Assembly: GCA_042862465.1 (NCBI GenBank)
Contig: JASTVH010000001.1
Location: forward strand, 1-64,000
Origin: JASTVH01 sp042862465
Lineage (GTDB): Bacteria > Pseudomonadota > Gammaproteobacteria > Pseudomonadales > Oleiphilaceae
Length of the DNA stretch: 64,000 bases
Direction of reading: 5' to 3'
In this document: positions 32,340 through 40,965 of the stretch, piece after piece
Layout of the letters: every line of letters starts with the position of its first letter
How positions within the stretch are numbered: the stretch's first letter is position 1
Position numbers and translations under genes: made by a program
The notes under the pieces: generated by a model
The model's database searches: none
What the model was told of the DNA's origin: nothing
Seen by the model: the letters and a program-made list of their open reading frames with translations, nothing else

Positions 32340-34736
32340 TTATTGGACGGCGGTATCCGCCGCCTGGGCAGCTTTCAGCGCCTCTTCGGCGCGGGCCACG
32401 CGATCATGGTTCTTGGCCACGGCCCGCTCGAACTTCTCCACCTGCTCGGGCTTGTTCTCCCGGGCATCGGCGAGGAACTCCTCCATCTGTGCCAGCTTCT
32501 GACGGGCCTTGTCGAGGTCGGCCTGGGCTTCGTCAACGCTCTTGATGTCCGCCGGCTTCGGCTGGAGCGCCCCCGAGGCCTGGGCCAGCGCCTGCTCGGC
32601 CTTGGCCACGCGATCACGGTTCTTGGCGACCGCACGCTCGAATTTCTCCACCTGCTCGGGCTTGCTCTCCCGGGCTTCGGCAAGAAAGTCCTCCATTTGC
32701 GTCAGCTTCTGGCGAGCCTTGTCGAGATCGGCCTGGGCCTGCTCGGGGGTTTTGGTAACGGGCGCCTCGGGTGCGGCTACCTGGGGTTTTTCGGGTGCCT
32801 CCTGGGCTTTGGCCAGGGCCTGTTCCGCCCGGGCCACCCGTTCCCGGTTCTTTTCCACCGCGCGGGTGAGCTTCTCCACCTGGTCCGGATTCTCTGCCTT
32901 GGCGTCGGCCAGCAGGGATTCCATTTGGGCCAGTTTGGCGCGGGCCTTTTCGGCAATCTTGCGCAGCTCGTCGATGGACTCGCCTGGCGCCGCCTGAGGG
33001 GCTTGCTGGTTGCGGGCCGATTCCAGGGCATCGCGGGCCGCGTTCACGCGCTGTTCGTTCTTGGCAACCGCATTCTGCAGTTTTTCCACCCGGGTGGGAT
33101 CGGCCTGTTCGGCGTCGGCCAGGGCATCCCGCATTTTCTGGAGCTTGGCCTCGGCCTTCTCCAGGTTGACTTCCAGAGTCGGGATATCGGCGGTGGCCGC
33201 GGCTGGCTTTTTGGCCTGGGCCCGTGCCACGGCCGCTTTCACCGCATCGGCCTTGGAGGCGGGCGCTTCGGCGCCTGTTGCCTGCTTCTCGGCCTGGGCC
33301 TTGGCGGCGGCTTCGGCCCGGGCCTTGCGGCGGGCTTCCTTCTCGGCCTTTTCCCGTTCCAGGCGTTCCTGGCGCTGTTCGAAGCGCTCACGGGCACGAT
33401 CGGACTTGGCCTGTTCGGCACGTTGCTGGCGAATCTCGCCCTTGGCGTAGCGATAATACTGGACCAGCGGAATCGCACTGGGGCAGACGTAGGCGCAGGC
33501 CCCGCACTCGATACAGTCGAACAGGTCGAACTGTTCGGCCTTGTCGAACTCCTGGCCCTTGGCAAACCAGTACAGCTGCTGGGGCAACAACTCGGCCGGG
33601 CAGGCCTGTTCGCACATGCCGCAGCGGATGCAGGCCTGGGCCGGCGGCGGCGCGGGGAGTTCTTCCGCCGTGGCGGCGATCAGGCAGTTGGTGGTCTTGA
33701 CCACCGGCACCATGGTCGCCTGCAGGGTAAAGCCCATCATCGGCCCACCCATGATCAGGCGTTGGGTGCGGTGTTCCTGGAAGCCGGCCTGTTCCAGCAG
33801 GTAGCGGATCGGGGTGCCCATCAGCACCTCGAAGTTGCCCGGGTCGGTCAGGGCCTCGCCGGTGAGGGTGGCGATCCGGGAAATCAGCGGTTCGCCAAAG
33901 CGGATGGCCCGGTAGACGGCCGCGGCGGTGCCGACGTTCTGGCACATGACGCCGATATCCGCGGGAATGCCGTTATGGGGGACTTCCTTGCCGGTTAGGA
34001 TCTGAATCAGCTGGCGTTCGCCGCCGGACGGGTACTTGGTGGGAATGACCACCACTTCAATGCGGGTGCCCTCCACCGCGCGGCGAAGGGCGGCAATGGC
34101 TTCCGGCTTGTTGTCCTCGACCCCGATCAGGCATTCCGTGGGTTCGAGGATGTAGGCCATGATTTCCATGCCCTTGACGATTTCATCGGCCCGCTCGGCC
34201 ATCAGGATCTGATCAGCGGTGATATAGGGTTCGCACTCGGCACCGTTGAGGATCAGGGTGTCCACCTTGTCCTCGCCTGGCGGGTGCAACTTGATATCGG
34301 TGGGGAAACCGGCGCCGCCGAGACCGGCCAGGCCGGCATTGTGGATGCGTGCCAGCAGCTCTTTGGGTTCGAGCTGGTGATAGTCCTCGCAGGGCGAGAG
34401 TTCGGTCCAGTGGTCTTCGCCATCCGGTTCGATCAGGATGCAGCGATCGGTCATGCCGGAGGGGTGGGGTACCGGCCGGTCCTCGATGGCGGTGACGGTG
34501 CCGGAGGTGGGGGCGTGAACCGGCAGGCTCAGGCGGCCTTCAGCCTCGGCAATCACCTGGCCCTTGAGCACTTTGTCACCCACCGCAACTGTCGGATGGG
34601 CGGGGGCGCCGATATGCTGATGCAGCGGAAGCATCAGGATCTCCGGCAGGCCGGCCGGGCGAATGGGCTGGGTCAGGGACTGGTGCTTGTTCTCCGGGGG
34701 ATGGATGCCGCCCGGGAAATCCCACAGTTTACGCAT
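32340..34736 (-). CDS. rnfC: Rnf complex Fe-S subunit C with long repeat tail
   Basis: The 798-aa protein has the RnfC core (NAD(H)- and FMN-binding region, LILNGAECEPYITAD near residue 160) and two ferredoxin sites, CIRCGMCEQACP and CIECGACAYVCP, near residues 367 and 406. The remaining 350 residues are a Lys/Ala/Glu-rich helical tail with at least four related repeats (PEQVEKFERAVAKN type), the last two nearly identical at the DNA level. RnfC is the cytoplasmic entry point for electrons. It overlaps rnfB by one base. Confidence 0.95.
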   Translation of the reverse strand: MRKLWDFPGGIHPPENKHQSLTQPIRPAGLPEILMLPLHQHIGAPAHPTVAVGDKVLKGQVIAEAEGRLSLPVHAPTSGTVTAIEDRPVPHPSGMTDRCILIEPDGEDHWTELSPCEDYHQLEPKELLARIHNAGLAGLGGAGFPTDIKLHPPGEDKVDTLILNGAECEPYITADQILMAERADEIVKGMEIMAYILEPTECLIGVEDNKPEAIAALRRAVEGTRIEVVVIPTKYPSGGERQLIQILTGKEVPHNGIPADIGVMCQNVGTAAAVYRAIRFGEPLISRIATLTGEALTDPGNFEVLMGTPIRYLLEQAGFQEHRTQRLIMGGPMMGFTLQATMVPVVKTTNCLIAATAEELPAPPPAQACIRCGMCEQACPAELLPQQLYWFAKGQEFDKAEQFDLFDCIECGACAYVCPSAIPLVQYYRYAKGEIRQQRAEQAKSDRARERFEQRQERLEREKAEKEARRKARAEAAAKAQAEKQATGAEAPASKADAVKAAVARAQAKKPAAATADIPTLEVNLEKAEAKLQKMRDALADAEQADPTRVEKLQNAVAKNEQRVNAARDALESARNQQAPQAAPGESIDELRKIAEKARAKLAQMESLLADAKAENPDQVEKLTRAVEKNRERVARAEQALAKAQEAPEKPQVAAPEAPVTKTPEQAQADLDKARQKLTQMEDFLAEARESKPEQVEKFERAVAKNRDRVAKAEQALAQASGALQPKPADIKSVDEAQADLDKARQKLAQMEEFLADARENKPEQVEKFERAVAKNHDRVARAEEALKAAQAADTAVQ

Positions 34737-35338
34737 CAGGCTGTGGCCTCGGATTGGCTGTCGCTGGCAATGACGTGGTCGCGGCTGACAACGGGCTGTG
34801 TGCCCGGTTTGTGCCAGTACCAGTTACGCACGGTGGTTTCGACCGGCACCATGTCGATGCAGTCGACCGGGCAGGGATCCACGCACAGGTCACACCCGGT
34901 GCATTCACTCTCGATCACGGTGTGCATGTGCTTGGCAGCGCCAAGAATCGCATCCACCGGGCAGGCCTGGATGCACTTGGTGCAGCCGATGCACTCGTCC
35001 TCGCGAATGACGGCGACCCGCTTTTCCGTTTCCACGCCGTGTTCGGCATCGAGGGGTTCGGGTTCGACATCGAGCAGGTCGGCCAGGGCCTGGATGGTGG
35101 CTTCCCCGCCCGGCGGACACTTGTTGATGGCTTCCCCCGCGGCAATGGCTTCGGCATAGGGCCGGCAACCGGGATGGCCGCACTGGCCGCACTGGGTTTG
35201 CGGCAGGAGGGCGTCGATCTGGTCCACCAGCGGATTGCCTTCCACCCGAAAGCGGACAGACGCAAAACCCAGCAGGGCCCCGAAAGCCAGGGCCAGACCA
35301 ACCAGAACTGCGATGGCGATAAGAATACCGGACCACAT
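34736..35338 (-). CDS. rnfB: Rnf complex Fe-S subunit B
   Basis: The 200-aa protein has an N-terminal membrane helix, a cluster site CGQCGHPGC with a later CPPGG, and two ferredoxin motifs CIGCTKCIQACP and CTGCDLCVDPCP. It passes electrons from RnfC to the membrane subunits. A short basic/acidic tail follows the last cluster. Confidence 0.96.
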   Translation of the reverse strand: MWSGILIAIAVLVGLALAFGALLGFASVRFRVEGNPLVDQIDALLPQTQCGQCGHPGCRPYAEAIAAGEAINKCPPGGEATIQALADLLDVEPEPLDAEHGVETEKRVAVIREDECIGCTKCIQACPVDAILGAAKHMHTVIESECTGCDLCVDPCPVDCIDMVPVETTVRNWYWHKPGTQPVVSRDHVIASDSQSEATA

Positions 35339-35350
35339 ATCGAACCGCCT

Positions 35351-35932
35351 TTAAATGGAAACCAGACCAGTGAAGCCCATGAAGGCCAGCGACATCAGGC
35401 CGGCCGTGACCATGGCAATCGCCGACCCTTTGAAGGGCTTGGGCACATCCGCCACCGCAATGCGCTCACGCATGGCGGCAAACAACACCAATACCAGTGA
35501 GAACCCGACGGCCGCGCCGAAGCCGTAGAGAATCGACTCGATGAAGTTGTTGTCCTTGTTGAGGTTGAGCAGCGCCACGCCCAGGACCGCGCAATTGGTG
35601 GTGATCAGCGGCAGGAAGATGCCCAGCACGCGGTAGAGCAGGGGGCTGGTCTTGCGCACCACCATCTCGGTGAACTGCACCACCACGGCAATCACGAGGA
35701 TGAAGGTGATGGTCTTGAGAAACGTCAGCCCCAGCGGCGCCAGCAGGTACTCATAGGCCAGATAGCTGCACAGGGACGACAGGGTGAGCACGAAGGTGGT
35801 GGCCAACGACATGCCCATGGCGGTTTCCAGTTTGTTGGAAACCCCCATGAAGGGGCACAGGCCCAGGAACTGGACCAGTACGAAATTGTTGACCAGGATG
35901 GTGCTGATCAGGATGAGCAAGTATTCAGTCAT
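35351..35932 (-). CDS. rnfA: Rnf complex membrane subunit A
   Basis: The 193-aa protein has six membrane helices and the RnfA/NqrE segments NNFVLVQFLGLCPFMGVS at the N-terminus and TTNCAVLGVALL in the middle. It is the first gene of rnfABCDGE-nth. No strong promoter was seen; the 82-bp gap to metG holds a large inverted repeat. Confidence 0.96.
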   Translation of the reverse strand: MTEYLLILISTILVNNFVLVQFLGLCPFMGVSNKLETAMGMSLATTFVLTLSSLCSYLAYEYLLAPLGLTFLKTITFILVIAVVVQFTEMVVRKTSPLLYRVLGIFLPLITTNCAVLGVALLNLNKDNNFIESILYGFGAAVGFSLVLVLFAAMRERIAVADVPKPFKGSAIAMVTAGLMSLAFMGFTGLVSI

Positions 35933-35958
35933 TGTGATTCCTGTGCGTCATCACGTCT

Positions 35959-35998
35959 GTCGTCGGTCGTCGGTCGCTTGCTACTGACGACCGACGAC
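35959..35998. repeat. Perfect 13-bp inverted repeat built from the CGACGAC-type heptamer
   Basis: GTCGTCGGTCGTC (35959-35971) and GACGACCGACGAC (35986-35998) form a hairpin with a 14-base loop. It lies between the metG stop and the rnfA start, both on the minus strand. The arms carry the same CGACCGA units that form a tandem array at 38334-38396, beyond the other end of metG. No T-run follows, so it is not a standard terminator. Confidence 0.85.
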
Positions 35999-36014
35999 CA
36001 GCGACTGACGGTCA

Positions 36015-38063
36015 CTACATCACCCGCATACCCGGCTGCGCGCCCTCGTCCGGGGCCAGTAGCCAGATGTCCTTCTTGCCGGGACCGGCCGCCAGGACCA
36101 TGCCCTCGGAGACTCCGAACTTCATCTTGCGCGGCTTGAGGTTGGCGACCATGACGGTCATCCGGCCGATCAGATCTTCCGGCTGGTAGGCGGACTTGAT
36201 GCCCGCAAACACCTGCCGGGTCTCGTTGCCGATGTCCAGAGTCAGCTTGAGCAGTTTGTCGGCACCTTCCACGTGCTCCGCGTTCTGGATGCGCGCAATG
36301 CGCAGATCCACCTTGGCGAAGTCCGGGAATTCGATCTCTTCGGCGATCGGTTCCACGTCCGCCTTGGCTTCTGGCTTGGGCGCATCACCGGTGGCCGCCG
36401 GCATGGCCTCTTTGGAGGCTTCCAGCATGGCTTCGATCTGCTTCATGTCGATGCGCTGCATCATCGGCTTGAACTTTTCGATAGCGTGATCGACCAGATG
36501 TTCCCCACGGTGCTGCCAGTCCAGGGCACAGTTGAGGAAGGCCTCTGCCTTCTGTGCCGTGGCCGGCAGAACCGGGCCGAGGTAAGTCATCAGCAGGCGG
36601 AACATATTCAGTGCATTGGTGCTGATGGCCTGCACCTCGTTCAGGCGCTCCGGGTCCTTCGCCAGCACCCAGGGTTCCTTATCGTTCACATATTGGTTGG
36701 CCTGATCCGCCAGTTCCATGATCTGCCTCATGGCGCGGCCAAATTCCCGCTTTTCGTAATGCTCGGCGATGCTTTCACCGGCGTCCACGAAGCGCTGGAG
36801 CAGTTCCGGTTCGGTGATCTCGGCGCCCAGGCGGCCTTCGAATTTCTTGGTGATAAAGCCGGCGGTGCGGCTGGCGATGTTGACGACCTTACCGACCAGG
36901 TCGGAATTCACACGCTGGGCGAAGTCCTCCAGATTCAGGTCGAGATCGTCCACGTTGCTGGTGAGCTTCGCGGCGAAGTAGTAGCGGAGGTACTCCGGAT
37001 TCAGGTGCTCCAGGAAGGTCCGCGCCATGATGAAGGTACCGCGGGACTTGGACATCTTCTTGCCGTTCACGGTCACGAAACCGTGGGCCCAAACGGCCGA
37101 TGGCGTGCGGAAGCCGGCATCGCTCAGCATGGCGGGCCAGAACAGGGCATGGAAGTTGATAATGTCCTTGCCGATGAAGTGGTACACCTCGGCCTCGGAA
37201 TCCGGCTTCCAGAAATGATCGAAATCCAGTTCCGGGCGCTGCTTGCACAGGTTCTTGAAGCTGGCCAGGTAGCCGATGGGGGCATCCAGCCAGACGTAGA
37301 AGTACTTGCCCGGGGCGTCGGGGATTTCGAAGCCGAAGTAGGGGGCGTCGCGGCTGATGTCCCAGGGGTGCAGCTCGGCGTCCAGCCATTCCGACAGTTT
37401 GTTGGCCACCTGCGGCTGCAGCGTGCCGCTGCGGGTCCAGTCTTTCAGGAAGTCGACGAAATCCGGCAGCGTGAAGAAGTAGTGCTCGGAATCCTTCTCG
37501 ATGGGCGTGGCCCCGGAGAGGGCGGATTTGGGATCGATCAGCTCCATGGGCGTGTAGGTGGCGCCACAGGCTTCGCAGTTGTCCCCGTACTGGTCCGGCG
37601 TCTTGCACTTAGGGCAGGTGCCCTTGATGAAGCGGTCGGACAGGAACATTTCCTTTTCCGGGTCGTAGGCCTGGGTGATCTGTTTGGTGGCAATGTGGCC
37701 ATGATCCCGGCACTGCTCATAGATGTAGCTGGAGAGTTCCCGGTTCTCTTCCGAATGGGTCGAGTAGTAGTTGTCGAAGGCGATCAGGAAGTCGGCGAAA
37801 TCCTGCTGATGCTCGCTTTTGATGCGGTCGATCAGCTGTTCCGGGGTAATGCCTTCCTTCTCGGCCCGCAGCATGATGGCGGTACCGTGGGCGTCGTCGG
37901 CGCAGACGTAGATACAGTTGTGGCCCCGCATCTTCTGGAAGCGCACCCAGATGTCGGTTTGGATATATTCCAGCAGGTGCCCCAGATGGATTGGGCCATT
38001 GGCGTAGGGCAGGGCGCTGGTCACCAGAATATCGCGCTTCGAGGAAGACTGTGGCTGCGTCAT
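36015..38063 (-). CDS. metG: Methionyl-tRNA synthetase
   Basis: The 682-aa protein is the long form: catalytic core with PIHLGHL (HIGH box, residues 24-30), a zinc-binding knuckle CPKC/CEAC near residues 150-165, KMSKS near residue 335, an anticodon-binding domain, and a C-terminal tRNA-binding EMAP-II-like domain from about residue 580 (FAKVDLRIARIQNAEHV). It charges initiator and elongator tRNA(Met). Confidence 0.98.
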   Translation of the reverse strand: MTQPQSSSKRDILVTSALPYANGPIHLGHLLEYIQTDIWVRFQKMRGHNCIYVCADDAHGTAIMLRAEKEGITPEQLIDRIKSEHQQDFADFLIAFDNYYSTHSEENRELSSYIYEQCRDHGHIATKQITQAYDPEKEMFLSDRFIKGTCPKCKTPDQYGDNCEACGATYTPMELIDPKSALSGATPIEKDSEHYFFTLPDFVDFLKDWTRSGTLQPQVANKLSEWLDAELHPWDISRDAPYFGFEIPDAPGKYFYVWLDAPIGYLASFKNLCKQRPELDFDHFWKPDSEAEVYHFIGKDIINFHALFWPAMLSDAGFRTPSAVWAHGFVTVNGKKMSKSRGTFIMARTFLEHLNPEYLRYYFAAKLTSNVDDLDLNLEDFAQRVNSDLVGKVVNIASRTAGFITKKFEGRLGAEITEPELLQRFVDAGESIAEHYEKREFGRAMRQIMELADQANQYVNDKEPWVLAKDPERLNEVQAISTNALNMFRLLMTYLGPVLPATAQKAEAFLNCALDWQHRGEHLVDHAIEKFKPMMQRIDMKQIEAMLEASKEAMPAATGDAPKPEAKADVEPIAEEIEFPDFAKVDLRIARIQNAEHVEGADKLLKLTLDIGNETRQVFAGIKSAYQPEDLIGRMTVMVANLKPRKMKFGVSEGMVLAAGPGKKDIWLLAPDEGAQPGMRVM

Positions 38064-38333
38064 GACGTCCTTCGGATCGGGTTGAAAATGTCGGGTTTGG
38101 GCGGCCTCTCGAGAAACTGAAAGAGGGCCCGGGTTTCGGGTGCCCGAATGATACCGGTTGAGGCCGGATTTTTCATCTGTTTGCGCGGGTTGTGTGGACT
38201 CTCGCAGTGGCAGGGGTGTTTTCCTTCGCCGCGCTGACAGGCCTTCCCTGGCCTGGCAGCGCTACCGTGACGTCCTGTCACTGCTACGGAAAACACGTCT
38301 GCCACTGCTGACGGCGCAGCGTAGCCTGTTGTC

Positions 38334-38396
38334 CGACGACCGACGACCGACGACCGACGACCGACGACCGACGACCGACGACCGACGACCGACGAC
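38334..38396. repeat. Heptamer tandem repeat (CGACGAC)9
   Basis: Nine uninterrupted CGACGAC units lie between the metG start and the mrp start, in the divergent promoter region. The 7-bp period is not a multiple of three, so it is unlikely to encode protein. The same motif occurs inverted at 35959-35998. Confidence 0.97.
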
Positions 38397-38473
38397 CAAC
38401 ACCCCGTTTTCCCTCCCTCCCCGCAAATAGTAGACTGTGCCAATCAAGTATTTTCCGCGGGAGTAAGCCATCC

Positions 38474-39571
38474 ATGAGCGATATTGACCAAAGCGCCATT
38501 GAAGAAGCCATTCGTACCTACAAGGACCCATACCTGGGCAAGGATCTGCTGGCGCTCGATGCCGTCAAGGATCTGACCATCGACGGTGGTCGTGTGAGCG
38601 TGAAGATTGAACTGGGCTATCCGGCCCAGGGCATTGTGGGTGGCATGAAGCAGATTCTGACCACAGCCATCGAGGGCGTGGACGGAGTCGAGGACGTTGC
38701 CATCGATGTGGCGCAGGTGATTCGCACCCACGAGGCCCAGAAAGGGCTGAAGGCGATGGGCAACGTCAAGAACATCATTGCGGTGGCTTCCGGCAAGGGC
38801 GGGGTTGGCAAGTCGACCACAGCGGTCAACCTCGCGCTGGCCCTGGCCAAAGAGGGTGCCCGGGTGGGGATTCTCGACGCCGACATCTACGGCCCCAGTG
38901 TCGGCATGATGCTGGGCATCGCCGAAGGCACCCGTCCCGAGACCAAGGACGACAAGTACTTCATTCCGCTGGAAGTCTATGGCATTCAGGCCATGTCGAT
39001 GTCGTTCCTGATTACCGACAAGACCCCCATGGTCTGGCGCGGGCCCATGGTCAGTGGCGCCCTGCAGCAGTTGCTGACCCAGAGCCTGTGGCGGGATCTG
39101 GATTATCTGATTGTGGACATGCCGCCGGGCACCGGCGATATCCAGCTGACCCTGGCGCAGAAGGTGCCGGTGACCGGCGCCGTGGTGGTGACGACACCCC
39201 AGGACATCGCTCTTCTGGATGCCCAGAAAGGCATCGAGATGTTCCGCAAGGTGGAGATCCCGGTGCTGGGTGTGGTGGAGAACATGAGTATTCACATCTG
39301 CAGCAATTGCGGTCACCACGAGCCGCTCTTTGGCGAAGGCGGTGGGGAGCGTATCGCCCGGGACTACGACACCGAGCTGTTGGGCCAGCTGCCGTTGCAC
39401 CAGACGATCCGTGAACAGACGGATTCCGGTCAGCCGACGGTAGTGGCCGAGCCGGATTCGGAAGTGGCGCTGATCTATCGCGATGTGGCCCGTCGTGTCG
39501 GGGCCGCGCTGAGCCAGCGTGATCGTGACCTGAGCTCGCCGATCCCGAGCTTTTCCGTTTCGGACGATTGA
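38474..39571 (+). CDS. mrp: Mrp/ApbC Fe-S cluster carrier ATPase
   Basis: The 365-aa protein has an N-terminal MIP18 (DUF59) domain and a ParA-like ATPase with SGKGGVGKS at residues 106-114, plus the CSNC pair that holds a shared Fe-S cluster. It loads Fe-S clusters into apoproteins. It is divergent from metG, a gene order common in gammaproteobacteria. Confidence 0.96.
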   Translation: MSDIDQSAIEEAIRTYKDPYLGKDLLALDAVKDLTIDGGRVSVKIELGYPAQGIVGGMKQILTTAIEGVDGVEDVAIDVAQVIRTHEAQKGLKAMGNVKNIIAVASGKGGVGKSTTAVNLALALAKEGARVGILDADIYGPSVGMMLGIAEGTRPETKDDKYFIPLEVYGIQAMSMSFLITDKTPMVWRGPMVSGALQQLLTQSLWRDLDYLIVDMPPGTGDIQLTLAQKVPVTGAVVVTTPQDIALLDAQKGIEMFRKVEIPVLGVVENMSIHICSNCGHHEPLFGEGGGERIARDYDTELLGQLPLHQTIREQTDSGQPTVVAEPDSEVALIYRDVARRVGAALSQRDRDLSSPIPSFSVSDD

Positions 39572-39758
39572 CAGCGTTTCATTTGCCGGACGCTAACGGT
39601 AATATGGGCGGTTTCTTGTTATCCGCCCCCTGTTCCTCCCCGGGCCCGATTGGGAGAGCTGGGGCCCCTGGAAGCGATCTCCCGACTCCCGGTCAGCCGA
39701 TAGGCTGGCTCCGCTGGTCGGGTGGTGGTTTCTTACCGGTGAGAAAGAGAGCACATAC

Positions 39759-40325
39759 ATGAGCATTAAATCGGATCGCTGGATCCGCCAGATGGCCCGT
39801 GAGCACGGGATGATCGAACCGTTCGAGGACGGGCAGGTCCGCGAAACCGAGCGCGGGCGAGTCATTTCCTACGGGACTTCCAGCTACGGCTATGACGTAC
39901 GCTGCAGCAGCGATTTCAAGATCTTCACCAACGTGCATTCGGCAACGGTGGATCCGAAACACTTCGACGAGAACAGCTTTGTCGACGTGTCGGCCGATGT
40001 CTGCGTGATTCCGCCAAACTCCTTTGCACTGGCGCGGACCGTGGAATATTTCCGGATTCCCCGCAACGTCCTGACCATTTGCCTGGGCAAGTCCACCTAC
40101 GCGCGCTGCGGGATCATCGTTAACGTGACGCCTCTGGAGCCGGAGTGGGAAGGGCAAGTGACCCTGGAGTTTTCCAACACCACCAACCTGCCGGCGAAGA
40201 TCTATGCCAATGAAGGGGTTGCCCAGATGCTGTTCTTTGAATCCGACGAAGTCTGCGAACAAAGCTACAAGGATCGCAAGGGCAAATACATGGGGCAGAC
40301 TGGCGTCACACTGCCCAAGACCTGA
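39759..40325 (+). CDS. dcd: dCTP deaminase
   Basis: The 188-aa protein matches Dcd throughout, with SSYGYDVRCSSDFKIF early and the GKSTYARCGIIVNVTPLEP core carrying the catalytic Glu and Arg region. It converts dCTP to dUTP for thymidylate synthesis. It follows mrp by 187 bp of apparently empty DNA. Confidence 0.96.
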   Translation: MSIKSDRWIRQMAREHGMIEPFEDGQVRETERGRVISYGTSSYGYDVRCSSDFKIFTNVHSATVDPKHFDENSFVDVSADVCVIPPNSFALARTVEYFRIPRNVLTICLGKSTYARCGIIVNVTPLEPEWEGQVTLEFSNTTNLPAKIYANEGVAQMLFFESDEVCEQSYKDRKGKYMGQTGVTLPKT

Positions 40326-40350
40326 TCTCGATCGATATTGGCCGGGGCTT

Positions 40351-40956
40351 ATGAACGACAGACAGTTCCTCAAGCACCTCGAAAAACTGCAAGGCTGGCG
40401 CGAGATGGCTTTCATCCTGGCGCTGGCCGAGCGCTCCTACCCCAACTACGCCATGTTCGCGGCGCTGACCCGGCCTGCCTGGGGCGAGCGTATCCGCGAA
40501 TGCCTGGATCATGGCTGGCGCTACCTCTCCCTGAAGAAGCACGATGTGGATGTTTTCAAGGAGCTGGCGCGCCTGGAAACCGCGGTGCCCGAGCCGGAAG
40601 AGCATGATATGTATGGCGTGCATCCGGCCCTGGACATGGTCTGGTTGCTGGAACAGGCCTTTCTGACCCAGGTGAATCCGGACAAGCGGCGGGCACTGGA
40701 TGCCTCACAGCGCTCCCTGGCCACCGTCACCGGGTTTGTGGAAGTGACCGAGGGCGACGGCCTCAGTGATGACGAACTGGTGGACCTGTTCGACCGGCAC
40801 GAGCTGGTGCGGCTGGAGTGGGCTTTCCAGAAAGAGGCTTACAAGTGGCTTCGCGATACCGAATCGCCCCTGGGCGGCAAGATCGATGAGCTGATCGAGT
40901 TGGCGGCCAACGATGGCGTCAGCAATCTGGGGCTGGATCCCGATCGATTGGATTAA
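40351..40956 (+). CDS. DUF416 (YjaG) family protein
   Basis: The 201-aa protein matches DUF416: opening FLKHLEKLQGWREMAFILALAERSYPNYAMFA, and an acidic tail. Function in E. coli is unknown. It starts 25 bp after dcd and precedes avtA by 9 bp, so the three may be one operon. An upstream open frame belongs to dcd. Confidence 0.88.
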   Translation: MNDRQFLKHLEKLQGWREMAFILALAERSYPNYAMFAALTRPAWGERIRECLDHGWRYLSLKKHDVDVFKELARLETAVPEPEEHDMYGVHPALDMVWLLEQAFLTQVNPDKRRALDASQRSLATVTGFVEVTEGDGLSDDELVDLFDRHELVRLEWAFQKEAYKWLRDTESPLGGKIDELIELAANDGVSNLGLDPDRLD

Positions 40957-40965
40957 GAGGCGTGC

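Noticed and set aside
32328..33998. A 556-codon plus-strand open frame across rnfC
   Set aside because: It runs antisense to the Lys/Ala/Glu repeat tail and ferredoxin motifs of rnfC; composition (Leu/Gly-rich) follows from the complement.
36273..38120. A 615-codon plus-strand open frame opposite metG
   Set aside because: metG has all catalytic motifs on the minus strand; the opposite frame has none.
38334..38396. The CGACGAC array as a CRISPR
   Set aside because: Units are 7 bp with no spacers and no cas genes nearby; it is a simple tandem repeat.
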